64,000 bases of DNA from contig CAJJDN010000062.1 in assembly GCA_905182985.1 (NCBI GenBank), positions 133,444 to 197,443 of the forward strand. The letters run 5' to 3'. The notes below the pieces were generated by a model, which saw only the letters and a list, made by a program, of their open reading frames with translations, was not told the origin of the DNA and made no database searches. Source of the DNA: Paramecium sonneborni. Its lineage: Eukaryota > Ciliophora > Oligohymenophorea > Peniculida > Parameciidae. The translations under genes were made by a program, and so were the position numbers. This document shows positions 11,201 through 22,231 of the stretch, piece by piece. Every line of letters begins with the position of its first letter. Position 1 is the stretch's first letter.

Positions 11201-12861
11201 ATGATTAAGTTATTTTTATTTTTCTGTCTCTTCCATTTATTTTTATATTATTCTCTCTCTTTGTAATTGACGTTAATCTTCTTATTACTTCTTTACCGAC
11301 TCCTATCTTTATTAAATTTCCCTAAGAAAGGTTGGGATGTCATTCCTAGGATCATTTTAAGTCCTATTTTAATTTTATTCTTCTAATTTTTATATTAAAG
11401 CTGAGCATTCAGTTTCAAAGTGAAGTGCCCTTTCTTTAAAAATTTTATTATCATTTTCAAGAATTTCATTTTGAGTTAGTATGTTTTTGTATTCATTAGT
11501 CAATTAAAAATTTTAGGCTTATAAATGCTTGTTTTCTTGAATCAATGTTTATTAATTTTGGTTCTATTAAGCTAATTATTTTTACAGATTTGTTACAACC
11601 TGTTCATGTGAGTTTTATTGCTAGTTGATTTAATTTAAACCATCAATCTATCTATTTTTAGTTTAAATTTCTTTTTCTCTTTTTTCTATTTCAAGTCTCT
11701 GTTCATTAATTATTTTTTCTAAATTTTTATTTTTTTCTTTTAACTATGTTGACTCTTATAACTAGTAGAATTAAGTCTAATTAGTTTAAGTTAAATTTTG
11801 TATTTAAATCTTATTTTCATTTTTTTAATAATCCATTTCATTTTATAATTTTTTAATTTCTGTTTAATATTATTTTTATAATTCTTAAATTTATTTTTCC
11901 TAATTTTATATTGTCTCTCTTTACTAGTCTAATTTTTTTTTAAACTCCTATTCTCTCATTTTATCACTATTTATTTCTTCATTTTATAGTTTTAATTCAT
12001 TTGCAATTGTTGTCTTATCTTTTTAAAGTTTCTAGATTTAACTTTTTAAATTTTCAATTTATTATTCTTTCTCTTCTAATATCTGATTATGCATTAATTT
12101 CAATTTTTAAATTTCATCTTCTTTCTAATTAATTTCCTAATTTTTTTTATAATTCTCATTATCATTAATTGTCTAAATTTTAATTTAGGATGAATTAGGA
12201 TAAGAAATTTGAGAAAATCTTTATTAATTAGGGAATGATGGCATTCCATATGACATATTTTACATATTTTAAGCGTGCTATGTCATTCCTGGCGGTATTG
12301 GATTTTGAGTCATACCACTTGGAGGCATACCACTTGGAGGCATACCACTTGGAGGCATACCGCTTGGAGGCATACCACTTGGAGGCATTGCCATATTTGA
12401 TGATGGCATTGCAAATATTCCAGGAGACATAGACATTCCTAACCCAATCCCAGGTTAAAGCATATTATTTGGATGCATTACTATTCCTGTTGAATTCATA
12501 CCTGGTGGAGGACCAAATTACATTCCAGGTTGAGGCATATTATTTAGAGGCATAGGCATTTATTATTATTAATTCATTCCTAGGGGTATTTAAAATTGAG
12601 GTCCAGAATTATATTAAAAGTTTTAGTATCCAGGAAGCATAGAAGATTTTCCATCCTATAATATATACACAATTCATTACTTATTAATTACTATAAGGTT
12701 ATGGGAAATTATTTTAGGCCATAAAATCATTTTGCTTTTGTTGATATTATTGTGCATTTTAATCTTGCTAATCACCATTTTCTTTAGAAGGCTATTGAAA
12801 TATAAAAAAATTTTACTATTGTATCTAATATTTAGGGTGGTTGAGAATTTAAGTAATTCAT
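8243..12861 (-). CDS. Alpha-kinase (MHCK/eEF2K type) with coiled coil and degenerate VWA-like region
   Basis: Begins at ATG 12861, ends at TGA 8243-8245. Order: disordered Met/Pro/Gly-rich N terminus with five MPPSG repeats; about 400 residues of Gln/Glu/Lys coiled coil; a VWA-like stretch starting CCFVLD, with the metal-site DxSxS not conserved, through SWFFFSRDYDTK and DIILLLIRFNDETKV; then the alpha-kinase domain (AVYLMKK, IYVVKIPIEKG with the likely ATP Lys, KYWIAERFFKGNFEKYN, SQAFSYFTYQ, VNDIQGVDIYFTDPAI, GEDGIS). This order resembles VWA-alpha-kinases such as Dictyostelium VwkA. Introns of 18-26 nt include one ending the N-terminal exon. The span contains an artificial 1153-nt duplication, so the real gene is about 1.15 kb shorter (roughly 1,100 aa). 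One intron boundary remains unsettled. Confidence 0.85.
9917..11069. repeat. Tandem 1153-nt duplication, left copy (assembly artefact)
   Basis: 9917-11069 is repeated at 11071-12223, with a single N at 11070 between the copies. Both ends match at base level, and I saw no difference in the stretches I compared. The repeat lies inside the coiled-coil part of the alpha-kinase gene; reading through both copies would break the frame. This is what two overlapping contigs look like when joined by an N without merging, not a biological duplication. Confidence 0.92.
11071..12223. repeat. Tandem 1153-nt duplication, right copy (assembly artefact)
   Basis: Second copy of 9917-11069. Its right end continues into the N-terminal coding sequence of the alpha-kinase gene, and the left copy continues into the kinase domain. 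Collapsing the two restores one coherent gene. Confidence 0.92.
12311..12385 (-). repeat. Five 15-nt tandem repeats encoding MPPSG
   Basis: Five back-to-back copies of a 15-nt unit (cataccacttggagg on the plus strand; the fourth carries one substitution, cataccgcttggagg). On the minus strand they encode five MPPSG pentapeptides in the low-complexity N terminus of the alpha-kinase gene. The unit length is a multiple of three, so copy-number change keeps the frame. Confidence 0.95.
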
Positions 12862-13104
12862 GTTTTTTGAATTCTATTAATATAAAAATATTAATGAATT
12901 CAATTTAATAATAAAACAATTATCGTAATTTTAATAGAAATAAATTATATTCTTAATTAAGATTAAGCTAATAAATGATATTTAGTTAATTAGGATTTAT
13001 TACCAAAATATAAAATCCTTTTCCTTAATATTAAAAGGATTTATACTAATTTATATAAATTTAAGAAAAGGAAATGAATTATTATCATTGAGATTAAAGA
13101 TTAA

Positions 13105-15519
13105 ATGTAAGAATAAAATACCCAGAATTAGTTATAATAATAGATGAAGCATGGAAATTAAAAGAAAATGAACTTAGTCAATGAAAATAAGAAGCATAAT
13201 TAAGATAATCAGAAGAATATATTAATAGATGTTGAAGAATTTATGATAGAGCTTGATTTTCTTGATTAAAAGTAAGAAAGGTAAGCAAAATAATAGAAAG
13301 GTTCAATTAATAAAATATATAACAAAATTGAGAATGTTGTTTAAGAAAAAAACAAACATAAAAATTTAGTTTTTGATTCTGATAGATAAGGGAACAGGTA
13401 AAAATTGCATAATCCTTAAAGTTCAGATAAAGATTAAAATAAACAATATGAAGAAGAAATGATTTAGGAGGAATAGAAGTAAGAAAAAGAGAAATAATAT
13501 AAGACTGATTATATGATTGAAAACAGAAAAAAAGATTGTTAAGATTTATCAAATATTTAAAAGACATCTAAAGTTTTAATTATATAGGATGATTTAGAAG
13601 AAAATAAAACAGAAAAATTAAATTTAGTTTTTCAAACTTAAAAAAATGGAAATGAATGCTATAAACAAGTGTTAAATGAACAAAAATTAACATCAAATAA
13701 TAAAATGGAATAGATAAAAGAAGCAAAATAATAAAATTTTGCAGAAGAATAGTCAGGTTAAAATTTGACCTGTTAATTTTAATCAAAATAGAATTAGCTG
13801 ATGAAAATAAAGTAAAAAAATCCTTAAAAATTTGTGATTTAATCGAATGGCAATTCAAAAAAGCACAAAAAATTGGCAACTATGATAGTAGATGCTTATA
13901 TGTAAACAGATGATACAAGTGATATACATGGATAAGAAATTCTAAACTTAATTATATCAGAATAAAATATGGTGTATTAGTTAAACCAGCTGCATGATAA
14001 AATATTAAGGTTGTTAAATAATTAGATTTGAATATAGAGTATAATTTATGTAATTTTTTAATAAACTATTTTTAAGCTTTGATTATAAAATTCATTTCTG
14101 AAATTTTATTTGCTTTATTTATTATATTAAAGAATGATTATTTTTGTGTATCATAACAAGTAAAAGATTAAGATAGTTTTATCGGAGCCTTCTTTATAGC
14201 TACTATATAAGCTTGTCTAAGAAAACCTAAAAGTAATTTAAATCTTAAAATTAAGTTACCATTTGATTTCGAACTTAGAGATAAGACAAATAAAATTGTA
14301 TTTGATTTATAAGATGGATTAGAATTAAATGTAGTGGAAGTTGATACAACAAATTAATAAATCAAATCTAAAACTGCTAATGATCAAAAATCCTTTAGAT
14401 TAGGTAGAGATAGAATACATTCATTAAATATATTAAGTTCCCAAAAGAAGTCATATTCAGATTTTTCTTCACCAAATGATTAAACTTAAATTTAATAAAA
14501 TAAAAGAGAGCAAATAATTTAAAGAATGATGGAAGAGAAATTATATAGAGAAGAGTAACAGAAAATAAATTCAGATGGAAATAAGCTAATAAAGCAAATA
14601 TAGAAAAGGATTAAGTTAAGAGAGTAAGTGATTAAATTGAAAGATGAAGCATTAAATCTTTCAGAATTAGAGAAAAAGAAGGTATAAATCATTTAATAAA
14701 TTATAGATAATCTTGGCATAAAAGAGGGAACTAAGTTAGCCTATAAGATTAGATGTTTTGACTGAACATTAAAAACGATATGAAGAAGAAAAATTTCAAA
14801 AATTGAAATAAAGACAATAATAAAAGCAAGATCAAGATGAAGAATTTAAAATGAAAATGATAAAGTTTCCTAAAAGTTAAGCATTAGTTCGACTTGAAGA
14901 GGAATAAGCGAAGTTAAAACTTTCTCAATAATAAGCAGCAGAATAAAAAAAATTATTGAAATAAAAGCAATAAAAATATGGAGAATCAGTTAAGGATAGT
15001 TTTCTCAAAGAAATTCCAAAATATTCAATTTCACCAATTAAGCAAACATAAGAATAAAATAGCATTTAAAAATCTCAATTAGATATTGCTAAATAAAACA
15101 TAAAGAAATTATAGAGCTTATTGAATGAAAAAAAAGTAGATAAAATATTAAAATTACCTGAGAGAAGAAGTGTAAATGATATTAGACAAAGAGGATAAAA
15201 TTCTTTAATTGAAATGAAAAAAAGTGATAAAATAGATAACATCGAAAAACCTTATACAACAGATCATAAGAATTTAATATAAAAGCGATAAGCAATGAAA
15301 TTAGGTCTAAATTCAGCAAACTTTCCATCATCTTTGAATGATATCAAGCCTATACATTTTGAAGAGAAGTATTAAAATGTGTTGAAATCCATAATGCAAT
15401 TAGAATAAAAATGTAAGGAGAGAGAAAAAAGATTTATACTTAACAAGTAATAATAACTAGAAGAAGAGGAAAATGAAAAGTATATTGAGAGTTTAAGATA
15501 AAAATTAGCTTTGATTTGA
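13105..15519 (+). CDS. Large Gln/Lys-rich coiled-coil protein
   Basis: A ciliate-code frame starting MQEQNTQNQLQQQMKHGNQ and ending at TGA 15517-15519. The first 300 residues are polar and coiled-coil-like. A more globular, hydrophobic part follows (about 14050-14340, including DSFIGAFFIATIQACLRKPK). The second half is a long charged coiled coil (e.g. LTEHQKRYEEEKFQKLKQRQ). A 25-nt intron in the second half (GTATAAATCATTTAATAAAT...TAG) joins two frames cleanly. A shift near 14000-14040 needs another intron whose edges I could not fix, so this could be two adjacent genes. The architecture suggests a cytoskeletal or basal-body structural protein, by composition only. Confidence 0.6.
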
Positions 15520-15613
15520 TTATATAAATTATTTTCATTTTTCTCAATTTTAAATATTTTTTATTTATAATTTAAAACTAATATTATAAAAGCAAAAGAG
15601 TAATATAAATATC

Positions 15614-15731
15614 GTTGTCGGCCATACTAAGCCTAAAGCACCGGATCCCATTCGAACTCCGAAGTTAAGCGGCTTAAGGCGAGGTTAGTACTAAGGTGGG
15701 GGACCGCTTGGGAAGTCCTCGTGTTGACAAC
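15614..15731 (+). rRNA. 5S ribosomal RNA
   Basis: A 118-nt gene with the strongly conserved eukaryotic 5S core: gttgtcggccatactaagcc at the 5' end, ggatcccattcgaactccga and agttaagc (loop A / internal control region), and gtactaaggtgggggaccgc. Its 3' end gttgacaac pairs with the 5' gttgtcggc to form helix I. It is much more GC-rich than its surroundings and is followed by an RNA polymerase III T-run. Only one copy is seen in the window. Confidence 0.96.
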
Positions 15732-15733
15732 CC

Positions 15734-15745
15734 TTTTTTATTTTT
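15734..15745 (+). terminator. RNA polymerase III T-run after 5S rRNA
   Basis: Six consecutive T residues, one A, then five more T, beginning three nucleotides after the predicted 5S 3' end. Oligo-T is the standard Pol III termination signal. Confidence 0.8.
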
Positions 15746-16269
15746 GATTATTAAAATAAATATTGAAGCAATTAAATATTTTATAAATTAAGAATTTAAT
15801 AAATTCTTAAAGAATTATTGATTTATTTAAATATCAAGTTTTATTATAGAAATATAGGAAAATGCTCATTCTTTTCTTGAAATAATATTTGTTTATATAG
15901 ATTGAATACTAGGAGAGGAACTAGAAAATTAACTGCTTTTCATTCTTTCTTTAAGATTGTTTGAACAATTATTTAATAGTTTTTAACTATTCATTTCATT
16001 GTTGAACTTATCCTTTTTATTCATTTAGCTAGTTTAATTCTAAAGCAACTCATTTTTTATTAAAAAAGGTTCTTTATTAAAAAAAAACTTTCTAATCGAT
16101 AAATATACAGTAGTAAAAAATGAAAAATATATATAAAGACTCTCCATTAACATAGCAGGCAAAAAGTATGAAGTTGATTATGTAAATGTAACTAACACTT
16201 ATAAGATGTGAACAAAAAATAGTAATATATAATAAAAATACTTAAGCAGGTTTCTAATTTTAAATGAGA
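15746..16269. other. AT-rich spacer between 5S rRNA and the next confident gene
   Basis: Mostly very AT-rich sequence. The only coding-like element is the short Ser/Asn-rich frame at 15866-16024 (minus), listed separately at low confidence. No tRNA or other structured RNA is evident. Confidence 0.5.
15866..16024 (-). CDS. Possible micro-protein, 52 aa
   Basis: ATG at 16024 to TGA at 15866-15868, 53 codons without an intron. The peptide is hydrophilic, with a Ser-rich stretch (SSQFSSSSPSIQSIQ). Because TGA is rare in this AT-rich DNA, a frame this short can arise by chance. The Ser/Pro content is the only argument for coding. No homologue recognised. Confidence 0.3.
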
Positions 16270-17326
16270 TCATATTTACTTTAATCTTTTCCATGTTTTT
16301 TTTTTTATTGAAATTTTGATAATAGAATGCAATATGATAACAATAGCCATAATAGATATGATGAACCAGTCAAGGTAGTTCAATATCAATAAACTAGAAT
16401 TTAGTGTAAATAGTTTATTACGCGGTTGACACAAAATGAAATCATAAACATATAGTGGCATCGAGAGAACAGTGAATATAGAACTAAATAATGAGTTATT
16501 TAATAAGGGTATGTTAGATTTAGTTGATGAAGTGTTTGTAAATTCTTAGTAGTTCAAACTAAGAATGCCAATTTTGCCAAATAAATACAGTAATTAGTTA
16601 AGATATACAAACACATTATCAAGCCCTTGTAATTTACAATCACTGAAGGAATATCTAGTAACTTCGAGTGTTTGTAAAATGAGATTACTTGAAATAATAA
16701 GAGCAAAATAGCTAAAAAGTAATTTCCAATTACAATCAATTCTTGGATCTCTAAAATATAAAACGATATTCATGTTTTATTAATATTCCAAATGTGGGAA
16801 GTGAAAAAACTAGTGAGAATTTAAAGTATTATGCTATTTTTTCTTTTTCTTTTTGCACTTCTTCTTCTATTGTTTTTGTTAATTAGATCGTTTCAAACTT
16901 AATTCTTAGTTCTATTCTTCAAATTCATATAAAAACTCAGATAATTTATAATGTCGTACATCTTTTTGCTTAAGATCACTTAATTTAGGAGAGATACTGA
17001 TTGATTGGTCAGGCACTTCATCAATTGTTGGCAATTATCTTTTAATAGTGTTTGGGATACTTTTCGATATTGATCTATCATATTTACTTAACAATCCTTT
17101 CTATTCTTAATTTCTCTTTTATTTTCAATTACTCATCATCCAAAGATTGATGACTAATCTCGTAAATTTGGGTTTTTTAGGCTTGTATCTAATCTTAATG
17201 TGCTAAAACATCTTAAGGATTCTAATTACTATTATCGCTTACCCTATTTTCTTAATCACCTTTATGGACTACAATTTAATCAAATCTAACAATAGCATCG
17301 TTTGAATTGATTTCAGTAGAAATCAT
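16270..17326 (-). CDS. Hypothetical protein with polar N terminus and C-terminal membrane helices, 345 aa
   Basis: Runs from ATG 17326 to TGA 16270-16272. Removing one 19-nt intron (17114-17132) leaves exactly 346 codons. The first 180 residues are polar and acidic, then very Lys-rich (KKKCKKKKKKQ). The last 165 contain about four hydrophobic segments (e.g. LLFSYFALIISSNLILQ and LDWFIISIMAIVIILHSI), suggesting a multi-pass membrane anchor with a cytosolic N-terminal domain. An in-frame ATG at 16773 could make the membrane part a separate gene, but no stop separates the halves. Its start codon is only 17 nt from that of the divergent amidohydrolase gene. Function unknown. Confidence 0.6.
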
Positions 17327-17343
17327 AATATATTAATTAATTT

Positions 17344-19611
17344 ATGAAGTTCTCAATACAAGGAAAGTATATTCTCTATAAAGATCAATTAATAAATGGC
17401 TATTTATGTATTGAGAATGGATTTATAGCTCACATTTTAGAATCTTATGATGAATTGCTAATTTAATAATACCCTATAAAATATGTCTACGAGAATTAGA
17501 TCATTATGCCAGCAGCAATTGATACAAATGTGTCTCTTACTATTTGGGATCATATTGAAGATTTCACCAAGTAAGAGTTTCTTTAATTAGATTGGCAATT
17601 GTTGGTGGAGTTTCTCTTATTATTAATAAACCCTTCATTTTTGATATGGATTTAAATTCAAAGGAGACTTACATCAATTAGATAAAATAAATGAGTCTTA
17701 AGTCCTAGACAGACTTTATACAAATGGCCAAAGTTGATCATTTTTAGGATGTATTAAATTCTTATTTAAAGATATCAAGACATTTGATTTATTGAAATTA
17801 GGAGCATTTTGTTTTGATTGTCATTTAGTACAATCGTATTCAGGAACATATTGCAAAGACAACGAATAAATTATTTAAATAATTTAAAATCTACCAAGTA
17901 AATCATGCTTGTTTATCCACACTTAAAGTTCTTTAGATAAAGATTTGGGGATAACATCTCCATTTAGAAACAAGCCTTTTGATGAAAGATTAATGACATC
18001 ATAATTAGATTTGATCGATACAGATGGAATATCTGGGTCATGTACAAGTGATGATGATTGTTTCTAAAACGATGACCTTCCATTTCTCACATAAATTAAT
18101 TATTTAAATGAGAGCAACTCTCCTATAAAGGATATTGGTAAATTCTTTTTTTATTTTAGTTAAAAAATATAAAAATTAAGAAGAAAACAGAATATCAGAT
18201 TTTGATGAGTAAAACGATGTTCTATCATCTCCAAAGTTATAGAGCAACATTTTTAAGTTCAAATCGAAATAAGTAACTGAATAATCATAATTATCATTAA
18301 TAAGTAGAGCTGAATTAATTACATATTAAAGAGCTCCAAAAATGGAATTGGATTATAAATTTCCAAATGAAGATGAATTGGAGAATCAATAGAATTTTAA
18401 GTTAGATTCAAATAAATCTGATAATTATACTGTGAATGAAAATATTCTGATAAATTAGGATCAGGAATCTCCTTTAAGCATAAATAAGGCTTAGTAGGAA
18501 TCCACAAGAAAAAACACCCCTTAAATTTCTGTTCAATCTTTTGATCTATCTTCTCCAGATAGTTCTTCTTTAAAATCACTTCATAGAATAAGATCTAGAG
18601 CATAAACTACATAAAGTTTATTGTATAGAAGATAATCAAAGAATGGATTTTCATTGATCTTACATTAAGTTGAAAACAAACCAAATCAAAAGAGATTTTT
18701 TAATTTTTCAGAATCAAGACCAAAATAAAACAATGACACTAGATTTAATAGAGATTATTTGTGTTTTTTAGCATTTAGACCAGCAATTTGGGAGCAATTA
18801 GCAATAAAAAAAGTAAAGAAAGCATTGAGATCCTAATTTAAATGTAATATTATATTTAATGGATATTCATCCTCCTTAGCTTTAGTAGAGATAAAAGAAA
18901 TGATCAATAATTAAATTTTTAGTGATATTTCTTATCCATTTTTATTATTGGATAGTGAAGACATTTAAGATGGATTGACTAAATATAAATCTGATCCTCC
19001 AATAAGATAAAAATATGACAAGCAACTATTGTAAAAAGCAATATTATAAAATAATTGGATAAGTAGTATTTCAAGTTCTCATTTATATGTTGAGGAAAAA
19101 TTCAAATTTATTGAATAAGGAGATTTTAGAAGAGCTGTTGGAGGTTTATGTAGTTTAGGCTGTACATTTTAAGCTTTATGGACAGCATTATTTTGTAAGA
19201 AGAATTAAGATCCCAAATTCATAAAACATGTTTTTCTTAAAAAAGATTCATCAAATCCTAGATATAAGAGAATGATTGAAAAACTAATTTAATTATAGTA
19301 ATTAGCTTCATCTGGACCAGCCTAATATTTAAATTTATAAAACCGAGGAAGCATAGATGTAGGAAAAGTTGCTGATTTGGTTGTTTTCGATCCTTTGAAA
19401 GCATGGAAATTTAATTTCGATAAAATTAATCATCATTTCGCATTTTCAATAGAAGAACATATATTTAAGAATAAATTATTTTTAGGATCTGTTGATTATG
19501 TTTTTATTTAAGGTAATTATTACTATTATATGATTAGGGGAATTGATTCTAACTTAAGATAATTAAAATATCACTATTTCTAATAGAAAAGGATCCCAAG
19601 TATTCAATTGA
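17344..19611 (+). CDS. Allantoinase/dihydropyrimidinase-like amidohydrolase with long internal insertion
   Basis: The N-terminal part (about 130 residues) and C-terminal 230 residues look like cyclic amidohydrolases: MPAAIDTNVSL resembles the usual MPGxIDxHVH, GDFRRAVGGLCSLGCTFQAL resembles the allantoinase GDF...W.GI.SLQ, and the end has GSIDVGKVADLVVFDP, the classic conserved tail. Such enzymes hydrolyse cyclic ureides with a two-metal centre, but the metal HxH is replaced (DTN here), so activity is doubtful. Between the halves sit several hundred residues of Ser/Asn/Gln-rich sequence. Introns recognised: 20 nt (GTAAGAGTTTCTTTAATTAG), about 22 nt near 18141, and 25 nt near 19517. At least one more is needed, so the middle is approximate. 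Confidence 0.65.
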
Positions 19612-19711
19612 TTAGTTATAATTTTTACTAAAAATAAAAATTGTTTTCTTTTACAAGAAGTAAAATTCAAACTAATAACATATTTTTAATGATAATTTGT
19701 AAAATCTAAAA

Positions 19712-20304
19712 TCACAAACATGAAAGCATAAGGCATTATTTTATTTCCTTTGCCTTAGTATCAGTGAAGGATTTTGAATCCAAACATTTCCTGGTGTTAC
19801 CAGCATCATTCTTGCTTATATGATTTTCACAATCAGAAATATAGTTCAATTATTCCTCACAAGATTATTTGCAATCTTTTGATTAAGTCCAACATTTTGA
19901 AGAATCTAAAAGGGCCTCTGAAAAACACTCAGAAATGTTAGATTACGCTTTTATATGATTTAGTTTCCCTTACATAATATTGCATTATCTTACTAAACAA
20001 TCAAACAAATCTAATATAATATAATACCATTTAAAATACCTGACAATAAGGCATTACTAATTTAAATAAAACCCATATTAACGCAATGACTTTCATAAAT
20101 AGAACTTCCCCCTTGAATAATGCAATTTCTAAAAAGATCATCAAATTAATTATTGCAATCAATGTCATCAAAGCATTTTGTATATTGATTTTTACATTTT
20201 AGAGTTGAAGACAATGACTACATTATACAACTTCTGACTTCATCGTTAGTTTCTTTGGCATTGATGAATATGGAAAGTACGGCTATTATAAAATAAATTT
20301 TCAT
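19712..20304 (-). CDS. Secreted cysteine-rich protein, 187 aa
   Basis: ATG 20304 to TGA 19712-19714; removing a 29-nt intron (20011-20039) leaves exactly 188 codons. It begins with a clear signal peptide (MKIYFIIAVLSIFINAKE) and then has many Cys residues spaced 3-20 apart (e.g. LKCKNQYTKCFDDIDCNNQF and CWTQSKDCKQSCEEQ), suggesting a disulfide-bonded extracellular or vesicular domain. The family is not recognised. Its start codon is only 7 nt from that of the divergent gene at 20312, the tightest head-to-head pair in the window. Confidence 0.75.
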
Positions 20305-20311
20305 TTTATTA

Positions 20312-21251
20312 ATGGGTTCTTGTAATTCTTGCAATAATTGTGAATAAACACCCTCCAACAATGAATTAGATAAAGATAAGAATTCTAATCAATTAGTTAA
20401 GATAAAATAATAAATGAAAGATACCTCTTTCAAAACAAAAAATGATTACGAGGATTATCTAGTAGCAGATGAAGTAGCTCTAGAAAATAGTTCTTAACTT
20501 CCAATCTTTGTGAAAGAAAAGGAAATAAGAGAAAATTTAGTATAAGAAAGAATGAATAGATTCATAAAAGATATTGAAGAGGAAGTAAAATATCGAATTA
20601 AATAGATGTAGATTATATACATCATTTGCTAGATAATAAGAAGATTAGGCTTGTTATTAAGTGTCATTATCTAAATCAGTTTGTCATAAGACTTTGAAAA
20701 ACTAATAATAACATTCAGCTGAATTCAACTGTACTAATTTCAACCATTCTATTTCATTTGAAAATACTTAAAACCTCTAAACACTACGTTAAATTCCTTC
20801 TTCAACGTATCTTCCAAAATAATACTCGTAGTTTGCCCCTAGAAAAGATACTGAAACTGTTACTTAAAATTCTTAAATAAGTCAAACAATTAATTCTATA
20901 AGATTAAAAACTTCAAAAAATTAAAATAAAATTACATCTAATCTCAAAGAAGATCTTAAAAGTATTTATGCTAACTGTGGTAGCTTAAATGAAAGTTAAG
21001 ATAATTCTGCTTCATATAGCATCAAATACAGTGATTGCTAATCTGGAAAATTTTCTAGTTGTGCTAGCAAAAAATAGAGTGCAAGGAGTATTTTGAAAAG
21101 TGATTAAAGGCTTTCAAATTTATAAAGAAATTCTTCCTTAAAATCAACTTAGACAAATTAAAGGTAGAAAAAAGTATCCTTTTCATAAGATACATATTAC
21201 TATACTTCAAGAACCCTAAAAAGAAATCCTACTACATTGTTACATCGTTGA
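20312..21251 (+). CDS. Putatively myristoylated/palmitoylated disordered protein, 304 aa
   Basis: Starts MGSCNSCNNCEQ: Gly at position 2 followed by Ser and Cys residues is the usual context for N-myristoylation plus palmitoylation, so it probably attaches to membranes. The rest is polar, Ser/Thr/Gln/Asn-rich and low complexity (QSARSILKSDQRLSNLQRN). Removing the 25-nt intron 20608-20632 leaves exactly 305 codons, ending at TGA 21249-21251. No catalytic motif is visible. The start is favoured because the N-terminal motif makes sense only at a true N terminus, even though just 7 nt separate it from the neighbouring start codon. Confidence 0.65.
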
Positions 21252-21366
21252 AAAATACAATCAAGTCAATTGAGCATTTTTGTGAATGAATTAATATAAT
21301 TACATAAAATATTATAATTGATCTTGAAAAAATTAAGGTCTTAGGATGAATAAAGGTGTTGGATTA

Positions 21367-21844
21367 NNNNNNNNNNNNNNNNNNNNNNNNNNNNNNNNNN
21401 NNNNNNNNNNNNNNNNNNNNNNNNNNNNNNNNNNNNNNNNNNNNNNNNNNNNNNNNNNNNNNNNNNNNNNNNNNNNNNNNNNNNNNNNNNNNNNNNNNNN
21501 NNNNNNNNNNNNNNNNNNNNNNNNNNNNNNNNNNNNNNNNNNNNNNNNNNNNNNNNNNNNNNNNNNNNNNNNNNNNNNNNNNNNNNNNNNNNNNNNNNNN
21601 NNNNNNNNNNNNNNNNNNNNNNNNNNNNNNNNNNNNNNNNNNNNNNNNNNNNNNNNNNNNNNNNNNNNNNNNNNNNNNNNNNNNNNNNNNNNNNNNNNNN
21701 NNNNNNNNNNNNNNNNNNNNNNNNNNNNNNNNNNNNNNNNNNNNNNNNNNNNNNNNNNNNNNNNNNNNNNNNNNNNNNNNNNNNNNNNNNNNNNNNNNNN
21801 NNNNNNNNNNNNNNNNNNNNNNNNNNNNNNNNNNNNNNNNNNNN
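21367..21844. other. Sequence gap, 478 N
   Basis: A run of N from 21367 to 21844. It hides the 5' part of the gene whose 3' end lies to the right. Upstream, a possible start (ATG at 21346, MNKGVGL) reaches the gap edge. Confidence 0.99.
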
Positions 21845-22231
21845 TAAAAATTCAATAAAAATACTATTTCATTTTATACTAAGTAAGATGAATTACAAAG
21901 GTTAATTAAAATTCGAAAAAATAACCCTCATTCATTATTAATATAATTTTTTGATTTTTTAAGATACATATATTTCTCAGAAAAGTAATTCATAACTCCA
22001 ATTTTAAAATTCTTATCAACATTTTAACGAACAAAATACTTCTTTAAAATTCTTGAAGCTAAGTAAAAATAGTTGAAATTATTTTATAAAATTGAAAGGT
22101 CAGCATTTGACTACTTTTTCACTTTACTATTTAAGACTTTAAAAGCATATTTTAAACTAAATAACTACTAGGTTAGACCTTTTTTAATTGTACCTGATAA
22201 TACCCTACCTCATAAATCAATCATATTTTGA
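21845..22231 (+). CDS. 3' portion of a hypothetical gene interrupted by the gap
   Basis: From the gap edge a ciliate-code frame continues for about 128 residues to TGA 22229-22231. The product is rich in Phe, Leu, Tyr and Lys (e.g. LLIQFFDFLRYIYFSEKQF and RSAFDYFFTLLFKTLKAYF), more ordered than random AT-rich translation. The ATG at 21346 may be the start, but the frame through the gap is unknown. No family recognised. Confidence 0.45.

Noticed and set aside
13307..13879. Two minus-strand Phe/Leu-rich frames
   Set aside because: Antisense to the Gln/Lys coiled-coil gene at 13105.
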